Origin: Candidatus Evtepia faecigallinarum
Lineage (GTDB): Bacteria; Bacillota; Clostridia; Oscillospirales; Oscillospiraceae
Direction: 5' to 3'
Assembly (NCBI GenBank): GCA_019115225.1
Contig: DXEA01000041.1
Coordinates: 1 to 42,282 of the forward strand
DNA length: 42,282 nucleotides
Shown here: piece after piece, positions 1 to 8,480 of the stretch
Position numbering within the stretch: the stretch's first letter is position 1
How the letters are laid out: each line of letters starts with the position of its first letter
Made by a program: the position numbers and the translations under genes
The notes under the pieces: generated by a model
Database searches by the model: none
What the model saw: only the letters and a program-made list of their open reading frames with translations
What the model was told of the DNA's origin: nothing

Positions 1-922
1 AACGGATCAGAGTGGCGACGATCTCCCGGTTGAAGTGGTTTTCCAGTTCATCTACAATGAGGTAGCCCCCCGTCTGGAAGGTCTCCATTGCCTGTAAGAA
101 GACATTGATCCCTTTGATGGTTCCCGAAGAGAGGTATCGGTCCAGTTCGGACATCTGTTTGAGAAGAAGTTCATCCTGGCCCTTGAACTTCAAGCGGATG
201 TCCATGCCTTTCGTCTTGGGCTCTACCTTGAGATATTCAATGCTCGGGTCAAAAAAAGCAATGAGCTGGGAGGGGCAGTCCTCTTTGATGCGCAGATGGT
301 TGATGTTCGTGTAGCGCAGTAGTTCTGAGAATGTGATCTGTTCCCGGTTCCGCTTGTTGAAGGCTACCATGATGCTTACATCATCCAGAAGGAACTCTGC
401 GTTTCCATGGATATTTCTGGACAAATTGATCTCGATGCCGTCGAAATCAAAGAGCGCCTTCTTGCTTTTCACTTTCGATAGAGCTTTCGATTGCAGCGTT
501 TCTCGAGCAATGGCCAGCTTGCCGCCCTGCTTTGTGATGACCGTTCTCAGAAGATTGACCGCTCCCCTTTCCGACCAGGGAAACGTCTCTCGATTGCGGG
601 CGAAAAAATAGGTATCAAGGGTAGCGTGGCTGCCCTCAGACAATCCGTCCAGGATATCTGCGCAATCAATGCCATTGAGAGGCTCGTTGTTGAGCATTCG
701 GCAAACGAAAGCGATGAGTTTCAAAATAGTGGTCTTGCCCGAGGCATTGATCCCTATGACAGACAGGACGTTATTCTGATAGAATTCTTGTAGCCCGGTG
801 TGGAATACGCAGCTCATTTCTTTTGCGTTGTCTTCAGTCACTCTTTGCAGGGCCAAAAAGTCGATCTCACAATGCTCCTGGAAAAGTGGAATCCCTGACG
901 CTCGGATTTTTAAGAGTTTCAT
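1..922 (-). CDS. AAA15-family (COG1106-like) ATP-binding protein, 3' truncated at window edge
   Basis: Minus frame read by hand from ATG at 922 stays open to base 1: MKLLKIRASGIPLFQEHCEIDFLAL...SVIGINASGKTTILKLIAF (Walker A)...GGYLIVDELENHFNREIVATLIR (Walker B). Absent from the ORF track, probably because no stop lies in the window. Confidence 0.85.
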   Translation of the reverse strand, partial: MKLLKIRASGIPLFQEHCEIDFLALQRVTEDNAKEMSCVFHTGLQEFYQNNVLSVIGINASGKTTILKLIAFVCRMLNNEPLNGIDCADILDGLSEGSHATLDTYFFARNRETFPWSERGAVNLLRTVITKQGGKLAIARETLQSKALSKVKSKKALFDFDGIEINLSRNIHGNAEFLLDDVSIMVAFNKRNREQITFSELLRYTNINHLRIKEDCPSQLIAFFDPSIEYLKVEPKTKGMDIRLKFKGQDELLLKQMSELDRYLSSGTIKGINVFLQAMETFQTGGYLIVDELENHFNREIVATLIR

Positions 923-971
923 GGGCGCACCTCTTTATGATAATTACAGAAAAGATGTGTTTGATGCTTTC

Positions 972-999
972 ATTATAGCAATTATCACCCGAAAAACAA
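972..999 (-). promoter_or_regulatory. Candidate promoter of the AAA ATPase gene
   Basis: Minus strand TTGTTT (994-999), 16 nt spacer, TATAAT (972-977). Confidence 0.5.
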
Positions 1000-1031
1000 T
1001 ATTAAATACGTAAAATCCGTTTTTAATATTG
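997..1031. repeat. Inverted repeat overlapping the -35 region
   Basis: CAATATTAAAtACG-taaaatc-CGTtTTTAATATTG: 14-nt arms with one mismatch. Confidence 0.6.
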
Positions 1032-1100
1032 CGGGAGGGGGGAGCGCTTTGCAGCCTGAGGGGGACCCATGAAGGGATCACAGATGGTTCGGCCCCGACA

Positions 1101-1134
1101 TGCAAAACAGCGGCAGGGGTGCCCCTGTTTTGCA
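1101..1134. terminator. Hairpin downstream of the MATE gene (weak terminator candidate)
   Basis: tgcaaaacag ... ctgttttgca 10-bp arms; no clear U tract on the minus strand. Confidence 0.35.
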
Positions 1135-1151
1135 GTAGCTACTGTTCTGGT

Positions 1152-2483
1152 TCAGTAGCCGTATTTTTTCCGGTTGGCCGCCAGAAAGGCGGCAGTGACT
1201 ACCAGGGCGGGGACTTCCGCCGCGGCCACCGCCAGCCACACCCCGTCCAGGTCCAGCGCCAGGGGGAGCAGGAGGACTGCCGCCACCTGGAAGACGAGCA
1301 CCCGCAGGAAGGCGATGGCCGCGGAGATGAGGCCGTTGTTCAGGGCGGTGAAGAAGGAGGAGCCCCACAGGTTCAGCCCCATGCACAGGAAGGCCAGGGA
1401 GTAGAGCCGGAAGCCCCGGAGGGTCAGGGCGTACAGGGCGGGGTCGTAGCTGGTAAAAATGCTCACCAGCAGCACCGCCGCCCCCTCGGCCACCAGGGCC
1501 AGCAGGACCCCTGCCCCGGCCATCAGGCGCAGGCTCATGGAGAAGAGGTTGTGCAGCTCGGCCCGGTTCTCCGCCCCGTAGTGGTAGCTGACCAGGGGGG
1601 CGCTGCCCAGGGCAAAGCCCAGGAAGGTGCCCACAAAGACGAAGTTGACATACATGATGACCCCGTAGGCGGCCACCCCGTCCTCCCCCACCAGCTTCAT
1701 GAACTGGAAGTTGTAGAGGATGTTCACCAGGGCGGTGGACAGGTTGGAGACCATCTCCGACGAGCCGTTCAGGCAGGTCTGGGCCACTATGCGGCCATAG
1801 AAGCGGCCGGGCCGGCGCAGGCGCAGCAGGCTGTCGTTTTTCCGGGCAAAGTAGAGAAGGGGGATGACGCTCCCCACCAGCATCCCCAGCACCGTGGCCG
1901 CCGCCGCCCCGGCCAGCCCCCACTGGAAGCCGGCGATGAAGACGGCGTCCAGGACCATGTTGGTCAGGCCCGCGGCCAGGTTGACCTTCAGGCTCAGCCC
2001 CGGCTTTTCCGCCGCCACAAAGAAGCACTGAAAGGCCGACTGGAGCATGAAGGCCGCCTGGCCGGCAAAGAGGATGCGGCCGTAGCGGATGGTGTCCGCC
2101 AGCAGCTGGCCCTCGGCCCCCAGGGCCCGGGCGATCTGGGGGGTGAAGAGGACCCCCAGGCCCCCCAGCACCAGGCCCACGGCCAGGGTCAGGTAGATGA
2201 GCAGGGAAAAGTATTTCTGGGCCAGCTCGTCCTTCCCCTCCCCCAGGGTCCGGGCCACCACGGCGCTGCCGCCGGTGCCCACCATGAAGCCCAGGGTGCA
2301 CAGGGCCATACACACGGGGAAGATCAGGTTCACCGCCGCCAGGGCGGTCTTGCCCACGAAGTTGGAGACAAAGACCCCGTCCACGATGCTGTACAGGGAC
2401 ATAAAGACCATCATCACCATGGTGGGCAGGGTGAAGCGCAGCAGGCGCCGGTAGGTGAAGTGGCTGGAGAGGGAGAGGGTCAC
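1152..2483 (-). CDS. MATE family efflux transporter
   Basis: GTG start at 2483 preceded by AAGGAGG; VTLSLSSHFTYRRLLRFTLPTMVMMVFMSLYSIVDGVFVSNFVGKTALAAVNLIFP... typical MATE N-terminus. The longer 599-aa track ORF runs out of frame through marR. Confidence 0.92.
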   Translation of the reverse strand: MTLSLSSHFTYRRLLRFTLPTMVMMVFMSLYSIVDGVFVSNFVGKTALAAVNLIFPVCMALCTLGFMVGTGGSAVVARTLGEGKDELAQKYFSLLIYLTLAVGLVLGGLGVLFTPQIARALGAEGQLLADTIRYGRILFAGQAAFMLQSAFQCFFVAAEKPGLSLKVNLAAGLTNMVLDAVFIAGFQWGLAGAAAATVLGMLVGSVIPLLYFARKNDSLLRLRRPGRFYGRIVAQTCLNGSSEMVSNLSTALVNILYNFQFMKLVGEDGVAAYGVIMYVNFVFVGTFLGFALGSAPLVSYHYGAENRAELHNLFSMSLRLMAGAGVLLALVAEGAAVLLVSIFTSYDPALYALTLRGFRLYSLAFLCMGLNLWGSSFFTALNNGLISAAIAFLRVLVFQVAAVLLLPLALDLDGVWLAVAAAEVPALVVTAAFLAANRKKYGY

Positions 2484-2923
2484 GGTCTGCCTCCTTCCCC
2501 CAGCAGGCGGCGGTGGACGGCCACGTACTTTCGGGTCAGGGCCAGCAGGGTCTGGATCTCCTCCGGGTCCAGCTCCTCGATGACCTGGTTTTCCCGCTGA
2601 AAGACGGGGGTGAGCTTGTCCTCCAGGGCCCGGCGGCCTGTGGGGGTGAGGAGGATCTTCCGGTCCCGGCCGGGGCCGGGGGCCATGGTGAGATAGCCCT
2701 TTTTCTCCAACCCCTTGATGGAGGAGTGGATGGTCTGCTTGCTGGCGTAGTAGTGCCGGGCGATCTCCTGCTGGGTGCAGCCGTCCCCCAGCTCGGCCAG
2801 GGCGTACAGGATGAGAAAGCCGCTGTCGGACAGGCCGGCGGCCACGGCGGCGGCGTGGTAGGTCTCCTCCATGGCTTTGTACAGCCGGTTCATCTCTTCC
2901 ACTTCCGGGCGGAGTGGGATCAT
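2480..2923 (-). CDS. MarR family transcriptional regulator
   Basis: 147 aa with winged-helix region GCTQQEIARHYYASKQTIHSSIKGLEKKGYLTMAPGPGRDRKILLTPTGRR; 4-nt overlap with the MATE start. Confidence 0.92.
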   Translation of the reverse strand: MIPLRPEVEEMNRLYKAMEETYHAAAVAAGLSDSGFLILYALAELGDGCTQQEIARHYYASKQTIHSSIKGLEKKGYLTMAPGPGRDRKILLTPTGRRALEDKLTPVFQRENQVIEELDPEEIQTLLALTRKYVAVHRRLLGEGGRP

Positions 2924-2940
2924 GGCGCATACCTCCTTGG

Positions 2941-2987
2941 TCCGATTTCATACCAACCTATTATAGTATGAAATCGGACTTTGTCAA
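2941..2987 (-). promoter_or_regulatory. marR-MATE promoter with dyad operator flanking the -10
   Basis: Minus: TTGACA (2982-2987)-N16-TATAAT (2960-2965); perfect 13-bp inverted repeat TCCGATTTCATAC (2941-2953)/GTATGAAATCGGA (2966-2978) straddles the -10. Confidence 0.8.
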
Positions 2988-3003
2988 GCCCCCTCTGACA
3001 AAA

Positions 3004-3270
3004 ACCGCCCCGGAGCATTTGGCTCCGGGGCGGTCAGTCTGTGGAAAAAGCCTCGCAGAGTTTCGCGGCCGCAGCCGCGAAATCAGATGGAATCATTTTC
3101 GGCGGCGGCGTGTACGTCGCCGAAAATACTTCTCGCGGAGCGGCGTGCCGAATTGTCCGCCCCTTGGCGGACAACCGAGGCGCGCAGCGCAGCGCCATCC
3201 CCTTTGTCGAAGAAGGCTGTGCCTTCTTCGACAAGCTAACCGCCCCGGAGCATGGCGCTCCGGGGCGGTT
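3004..3270. repeat. Cluster of perfect hairpins bounded by two near-identical terminator-like hairpins
   Basis: Arms: 3004-3016/3022-3034, 3061-3069/3074-3082, 3095-3104/3118-3127, 3153-3161/3166-3174, 3204-3217/3221-3234, 3238-3251/3257-3270; shorter stems at 3141-3150 and 3179-3196. Confidence 0.85.
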
Positions 3271-3304
3271 TGGGCAAGGGTCCTCGGGCCCTTGGGATAT
3301 CTGC

Positions 3305-3580
3305 TTATTGATCCACGGCGTCCTTGAGGGCCTTGCCGGCCTTGAAGGTGGGCACCTTGGTGGCGGGGATGGGGATGTCCTCCCCGGTCTTGGGGTTGCG
3401 GCCCATGCGCTCGGCGCGGACCTTGGTCTCGAAGGCGCCGAAGCCCACGATCTGGACCTTCTCCTCCTCGGCCAGGGCCTTGGTGATCAGGTTGATGGCG
3501 GCGTTGAGGCCGATCTCCACGTTCTTGCGGGAGAAGCCGGTCTCCTCTGCCACACTCAGGATCAGTTCAGTCTTGTTCAT
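3305..3580 (-). CDS. hup: HU family DNA-binding protein
   Basis: MNKTELILSVAEETGFSRKNVEIGLNAAINLITKALAEEEKVQIVGFGAFETKVRAERMGRNPKTGEDIPIPATKVPTFKAGKALKDAV. Confidence 0.97.
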   Translation of the reverse strand: MNKTELILSVAEETGFSRKNVEIGLNAAINLITKALAEEEKVQIVGFGAFETKVRAERMGRNPKTGEDIPIPATKVPTFKAGKALKDAVDQ

Positions 3581-4377
3581 GGTTGATTACCCTTTCTCTC
3601 TTCGTTCTCGGGATGCTTTTCCCGGTTCCACAGCACCATGAGCTGGTCTACGGTCAGGTCCCTCATGTCCTGCCCCTGGGCTGCTGCCGCCGCCTCTACC
3701 CCAGCGAAGCGGCGAATGAATTTCTCGCAGGTGCCGGCCAGGGCATCCTCGGGGTCTATTTGAAAGAACCGGCCTACCTTCACTGCGGCAAACAGCAGGT
3801 CGCCCAGCTCTTCCTCCACATTGCTCTTGTCGCGCACGGCGGTGCGCAGCTCGTCCAGTTCCTCGGCGAGCTTGTCCATGGCCCCCTGGACGTCGGGCCA
3901 CTCAAAGCCCGCCTTGGCGGCCTTGGTCTGGAGCTTTTCCGCCCGCCACAGGCCGGGCAGACTCCTGGCCACGCTCTGGAGGGTGGCGGTGTAGGTGGTC
4001 TGGCCCTTCTCCTGGCGCTTGAGCTCCTCCCAGTTGCTCTCCGCCGCCCCGCCAAAGACGTGGGGGTGGCGGAAGATGAGCTTTTTGCAGATGCCGTCGG
4101 CCACGTCGTCCAGGTCGAAGCGGCCGGCGTCCTCCTCGATGGAGGCGTGGAAGAGGACCTGGAGCAGGACATCTCCCAACTCTTCCTTCAGGTGGGCGGG
4201 GCTCTTTTCGTCAATGGCCTCGGCCACCTCGTAGGCCTCTTCGATGAAATTGCGGCGGATGCTCTCGTGGGTCTGTTCCCCGTCCCAGGGGCAGCCGCCG
4301 GGGTGGCGGAGGACGGCCACCAGGCGACGCAGGTCGTCCACCGTATAGTTCTCTTTGGTTTCAAATTTTACCATCAT
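3577..4377 (-). CDS. mazG: Nucleoside triphosphate pyrophosphohydrolase MazG
   Basis: HPGGCPWDGEQTHESIRRNFIEEAYEVAEAIDE...EELGDVLLQVLFHA repeated in a second MazG domain; overlaps hup start. Confidence 0.95.
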   Translation of the reverse strand: MMVKFETKENYTVDDLRRLVAVLRHPGGCPWDGEQTHESIRRNFIEEAYEVAEAIDEKSPAHLKEELGDVLLQVLFHASIEEDAGRFDLDDVADGICKKLIFRHPHVFGGAAESNWEELKRQEKGQTTYTATLQSVARSLPGLWRAEKLQTKAAKAGFEWPDVQGAMDKLAEELDELRTAVRDKSNVEEELGDLLFAAVKVGRFFQIDPEDALAGTCEKFIRRFAGVEAAAAAQGQDMRDLTVDQLMVLWNREKHPENEERKGNQP

Positions 4378-4451
4378 TTATATCATATCATCTCGGTTGT
4401 CACAAGCCCTTCGGGCATATTTTTTGCCTCAGGCTGTAAATTTTATTCCTT

Positions 4452-6047
4452 TTACCACTTGATGCGCAGCAGTTTGGCGATCTTATCCCCCTTGGGCATC
4501 AGGGCCAGGTCGTCCCGGGAGACGATGCGCAGCACCACCACCAGCACGGCATAGACGACGCAGCCGGCCACGATGGCCCCGGCCACCGACAGGGTGTTGC
4601 CCAGGTGACCGGCCAGCAGGCCGTAGCAGGCCCAGGCGGCCGCCCCCATGATGACGGCGGCGATGGTGGGCTTGACAAAGACCCGCAGGTAGCGGGGGGG
4701 ATGGGGGGTGACCTTTTTGATGGCCACCAGCTCCATGACCGAGACCAGGGCAAAGCACACCAGGGTGCCCATGGGGGCCCCCTTGATGCCCACGGCGGGC
4801 AGCTGGACCAGGACAAAGTTCACCAGCAGCTTCACGGCGCTGCTGATGGCGATGAACCAGATGGGCAGGGCCGCCCGGCCGTTGGCCTGGAGGATGGCGT
4901 TGCACAGGAGCATCATGCACACGAAGATGGAGGCGATGCCCAGCAGGAAGAGGCAGTGGCTGGCCACCTCCTGGTTGGTCTCGGGATAGAGCATCTGGAT
5001 GATGGGGGCGGAGAGGACGGCCAGACCCACCCCGGCCGGCAGGGCCAGCAGGGCCCCCACCCGCAGGGCGGACTCGGCGATCTTGCCGGCCCCCAGGGTG
5101 TCCTTTTTGGTCAGGGCGGCGGAGACGGCGGGGACGATGCAGGCGGTCAGGGAGACCATGAAGGCCGCCGGCAGGTTGTAGATGGTCACCGCCTTCTGGT
5201 AGCAGCCGTACAGGCTCACCGCCAGCTCCTCACTGTAGCCCAGGGCACTCTGGAGGAGGTTTTGCACCTGCACCGTGTCCAGATAGGTGGTGATGGGCAC
5301 CACGGAGGAGCTGAGGGTGATGGGGATGGCGATGGCCAGCAGGGTCTTGAGGATGCGCCCGGCGCTGTCGGGGGTGTCCTCGCTCCCCTCCCGGTCCCGC
5401 CGGCGGCTGCGGCGGTGGTGGCGGATCATCAGATAGACCAGGGAGACAAAGCCGCTGGCGGTGACGCCGCCGATGGCCCCGGCGGCGGAAAACTCACTGC
5501 CGAAGCCCAGGTAGAGGATGTACCAGGCCAGCACCAGGCCCACGATGAGCTTGGTCAGGGCCTCCAGCACCTGGGAGAAGGCGGTGGGCACCATGTCCGA
5601 GTGGCCCTGGGCGTAGCCCCGGTAGGCGGACATGGTACAGACAAAGAAGCAGGACAGGGCCATCACCCGCACGGCGGGGGCGGCCAGGCTGTCCCCCTGC
5701 AGGTCGGCCAGCTGCTGGGCAAAGACGAACATGATGAGGCTGCTGATGGCCCCCAGGATGATGAAGGTGATGAGGGCCACCCGGAAGACCCGCCCCACCT
5801 GGTTGCGCCGGCCCAGGGCGTTGGCCTCGGAGATGGTCTTGGACATGGCCACCGGCAGGCCGGCGGTGGAGACCATGAGCAGGAGGTTATAGATGGCATA
5901 GGCGTTGTTGAAGTGCCCGAAGCCCACGTCCCCCAGGATGCGGCCCAGGGGGATCTTATACAGGGCGCCGATGACCTTGACGATGGCGATGCTGATGGCC
6001 AGAATGGCGGCACCGCCGAAAAAGGTGTTGCTTTTCTGTTCTTTCAA
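4452..6047 (-). CDS. Polysaccharide/lipid flippase of the SpoVB/MurJ-like MOP superfamily
   Basis: 531 aa multi-pass: FFGGAAILAISIAIVKVIGALYKIPLGRILGDVGFGHFNNAYAIYNLLLMVSTAGLPVAMSKTISEA. Confidence 0.87.
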   Translation of the reverse strand: MKEQKSNTFFGGAAILAISIAIVKVIGALYKIPLGRILGDVGFGHFNNAYAIYNLLLMVSTAGLPVAMSKTISEANALGRRNQVGRVFRVALITFIILGAISSLIMFVFAQQLADLQGDSLAAPAVRVMALSCFFVCTMSAYRGYAQGHSDMVPTAFSQVLEALTKLIVGLVLAWYILYLGFGSEFSAAGAIGGVTASGFVSLVYLMIRHHRRSRRRDREGSEDTPDSAGRILKTLLAIAIPITLSSSVVPITTYLDTVQVQNLLQSALGYSEELAVSLYGCYQKAVTIYNLPAAFMVSLTACIVPAVSAALTKKDTLGAGKIAESALRVGALLALPAGVGLAVLSAPIIQMLYPETNQEVASHCLFLLGIASIFVCMMLLCNAILQANGRAALPIWFIAISSAVKLLVNFVLVQLPAVGIKGAPMGTLVCFALVSVMELVAIKKVTPHPPRYLRVFVKPTIAAVIMGAAAWACYGLLAGHLGNTLSVAGAIVAGCVVYAVLVVVLRIVSRDDLALMPKGDKIAKLLRIKW

Positions 6048-6066
6048 AACCGTCGATCCCTCCGCT

Positions 6067-7389
6067 TCACCGGCCTTCCCCGAAGAGTAGGGGCAGGGCG
6101 TATTGTGTTACCTCCGCCTGGATTTTTTCCAGGTCCAGGGTCAGGAAGGTCCCATTCTGGTATATGATCCTGCCCCGGGCCATATTCATCACCACGTCGC
6201 TGCCGTGGGCGGAGTAGACCAGGTTGTCCCGGACGCTGTGGCAGGGGGTGAGGGCGGGGCGGGTGAAGTCCACCAGGATCAGGTCGGCGGTGTGGCCGGG
6301 GGCGATTTTTCCGGTTTTGCGGCCCAGGGCCTTGGCCCCGTCCCGGGTGGCCATGGCCAGCACGTCCCGGGGCAGCAGGGCCAGGGGGTCGCGGGTGACC
6401 CCGTTGTGGAGGACGGCGGCGAACTTCATCTCTTCAAACATATCTAAGTTGTTGTTGGAGGAGACCCCGTCGGTGCCCAGGGCGACGTTCACTCCGGCCT
6501 TCTTCATGGCGGGGACCCAGGCCACCCCGGAGCCCAGCTTCAGGTTGGACACGGGGTTGTGGACGCAGGTGACCCCCTTGGCGGCCATGGCGGCCCAGTC
6601 CTCTTCCGTGGTCCAGACGCCGTGGGCGGCGATGGCCCGGGTGTCAAAGACCCCGTAGCGGGCCAGGATGGCAAAGGGGGTCATGCCCCAGCGCTGCTTG
6701 CAGGCCTCGTGCTCGGACTGGGTCTCGGACAGGTGGACGTGCATCCCTAAGCCCTTCTTCTGGGCGTAGTCGGCCATCCACTGCCACAGGGGGACGTTGG
6801 AGGTGTACTCCCCGTGGACGGAGGCGTCCACCAGGATCTGGCCGTCTCCGGCCCTGTGCCACTCCTCGGTGAGGATGCGCTGGTTCTCGCAGTCCTTGCA
6901 GGTGTCGGGGCCGAAGTCGGCGGGGGAGCCGAAATAGACGCCGCCGCAGGAGAGGTTGGCGCTGATGCCCGCCTCTAAGACGGTCTGGGCGATGTGGGGG
7001 GTGAACATGTACATGTCGGCGATGGTGGTCACGCCCCCGGCGATGAGCTCGGCCAGGGCCAGCCCCGCCCCCGCCCGGACGGCACGGCCGTCTAACTTGG
7101 CCTCGGCGGGGAAGATCCACTGGTTGAGCCAGGTGTGCAGGTCGCACCCGCCTCCGTAGCCCCGCAGGAGGGTCATGGGGATGTGGGTGTGGGCGTTGAC
7201 CAGGCCGGGCATCAGGACGTTGCCCTGGCAGTCGATCTCCCGGGTGAAGTCCCCCTGGGGGCGCTGGGTGCCCACGGAGAGGATCTTGTCCCCCTCCACG
7301 GCCACATAGGCGTGTTCCAGCAAGGTGTCTGCCTCGTCCATGAGCAGGGCGCGGCAGTTGTGGAGCAGAATTCGTTCCATGGCGGTCAC
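6067..7389 (-). CDS. mtaD: Amidohydrolase, 5-methylthioadenosine/S-adenosylhomocysteine deaminase-like
   Basis: MPGLVNAHTHIPMTLLRGYGGGCDLHTWLNQWIFPAE, HVHLSET, GTDGVSSNNNLDMFEEMK. Confidence 0.85.
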   Translation of the reverse strand: MTAMERILLHNCRALLMDEADTLLEHAYVAVEGDKILSVGTQRPQGDFTREIDCQGNVLMPGLVNAHTHIPMTLLRGYGGGCDLHTWLNQWIFPAEAKLDGRAVRAGAGLALAELIAGGVTTIADMYMFTPHIAQTVLEAGISANLSCGGVYFGSPADFGPDTCKDCENQRILTEEWHRAGDGQILVDASVHGEYTSNVPLWQWMADYAQKKGLGMHVHLSETQSEHEACKQRWGMTPFAILARYGVFDTRAIAAHGVWTTEEDWAAMAAKGVTCVHNPVSNLKLGSGVAWVPAMKKAGVNVALGTDGVSSNNNLDMFEEMKFAAVLHNGVTRDPLALLPRDVLAMATRDGAKALGRKTGKIAPGHTADLILVDFTRPALTPCHSVRDNLVYSAHGSDVVMNMARGRIIYQNGTFLTLDLEKIQAEVTQYALPLLFGEGR

Positions 7390-7390
7390 C

Positions 7391-8224
7391 TCAGTCCAGG
7401 GTCAGGTGTTCCAGGCAGGCCAGCAGCAGGCCGGAGAATTTCTCCCGGGCGGCCTCGGCGGCCTCCAGGACCTCTTCCTCGCTGAGCTTCTTGGGCAGGA
7501 CCCCGGCGGCCATGTTGGAGACCAAGGTGAAGCCCAGCACCTCCATGCCGCAGTGGCCGGCGGTGATGACCTCGGGGGCGGTGGACATGCCCACGGCGTC
7601 GGCGCCCAGGATGCGGGCCATGCGGACCTCGGCGGGGGTCTCGTACTGGGGGCCGGGGAAGTACATGTACACGCCCTCTTTCAGGTCCAGGTCCAGGCGG
7701 CGGGCCTGCTGGCGGGCCAGGTCCTGGAGCCGGGGGGTGTAGAGATAGCTGGCGTCGGGGAAGCGGGGGCCGAACTGGGGCAGGTTCTCCCCCCAGAGGG
7801 GGGACTCCATGAAGATTTTGATGTGGTCGGTGATGAGCATGAGGTCACCGGCCTTGAAATTCCAGTTCACGCCGCCGGCGGCGTTGGTGACGAACATGGT
7901 GTTGCAGCCCAGCAGGTGGAGGACACGGACGCCGTAGCTGACCTCCTCGTAGGAGTAGCCCTCGTAGTGGTGGACCCGGCCCTGCATGACGGCCACGTCC
8001 TTGCCGGCCAGCCTGCCAAAGACCATCTGGCCCTTGTGGCCGGGGGCGGTGGAGTGCTTGAAGTGGGGAATCTCGCCGTAGGGGACCACGATGGGGTCCT
8101 CCACCAGGTCCCCCAGGTAGCCCAGGCCGGAGCCCAGGACCATGGCCACTTTGGGGCGGAAGGACCCCAGCTTATCCAGCAGGAAGTTGGCGCTTTCCTG
8201 ATAGTGTTCAAAGGTATAGTTCAT
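7391..8224 (-). CDS. Purine-nucleoside phosphorylase (PNP/MTAP family)
   Basis: MNYTFEHYQESANFLLDKLG...VLGSGLGYLGD...GRVHHYEGYS...FVTNAAGG...GPQYETPAEVRMARILGADAVGMSTAPEV. Preferred ATG at 8224, inside the longer track ORF. Confidence 0.93.
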   Translation of the reverse strand: MNYTFEHYQESANFLLDKLGSFRPKVAMVLGSGLGYLGDLVEDPIVVPYGEIPHFKHSTAPGHKGQMVFGRLAGKDVAVMQGRVHHYEGYSYEEVSYGVRVLHLLGCNTMFVTNAAGGVNWNFKAGDLMLITDHIKIFMESPLWGENLPQFGPRFPDASYLYTPRLQDLARQQARRLDLDLKEGVYMYFPGPQYETPAEVRMARILGADAVGMSTAPEVITAGHCGMEVLGFTLVSNMAAGVLPKKLSEEEVLEAAEAAREKFSGLLLACLEHLTLD

Positions 8225-8332
8225 CTTACAACCTCCATCACGGGGCACAGCCCCGGTTTGCGCCCCGGGGGGGCGTGGGAAAAGATATACTTGGATATCT
8301 TACACCCCCGGCAGGGAAAAAGCAAATAAAAT

Positions 8333-8354
8333 CCTTGATTTTTCAAGGTTTTTT
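8333..8354 (+). terminator. Small stem-loop with T-tract
   Basis: ccttga-tttt-tcaagg-tttttt. Confidence 0.4.
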
Positions 8355-8415
8355 CACATTTGAAGGACTTGCCCCGGGCGTTTTGCCGGGGGAGGGCAGA
8401 GCGGACCCGCGGCAA

Positions 8416-8447
8416 GGGGCTGACCTTATCTGTGAAAGGTCAGCCCC
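8416..8447 (-). terminator. Hairpin downstream of the SanA/YdcF-like gene
   Basis: ggggctgacctt-atctgtga-aaggtcagcccc, 12-bp perfect stem; weak U tract. Confidence 0.55.
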
Positions 8448-8480
8448 TGAAATCCGTTCTCTTGTGTGGGGGAAAGGGCC

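Noticed and set aside
1029-2600. 523-aa plus-strand ORF opposite the MATE gene
   Set aside because: Gln/Gly/His-rich shadow translation; the minus strand carries MATE and MarR with RBS and promoter.
3034-3234. 66-aa minus-strand ORF in the hairpin array (MSKKAQPSSTKGMALRC...)
   Set aside because: TTG start, composed wholly of hairpin repeats, ends in the terminator copy; more likely a non-coding element.
3004-3270. CRISPR array
   Set aside because: The stems are different from each other and there are no regularly spaced identical repeats with unique spacers.
4605-6167. 520-aa plus-strand ORF opposite the SpoVB-like gene
   Set aside because: Low-complexity antisense shadow of a membrane protein gene.
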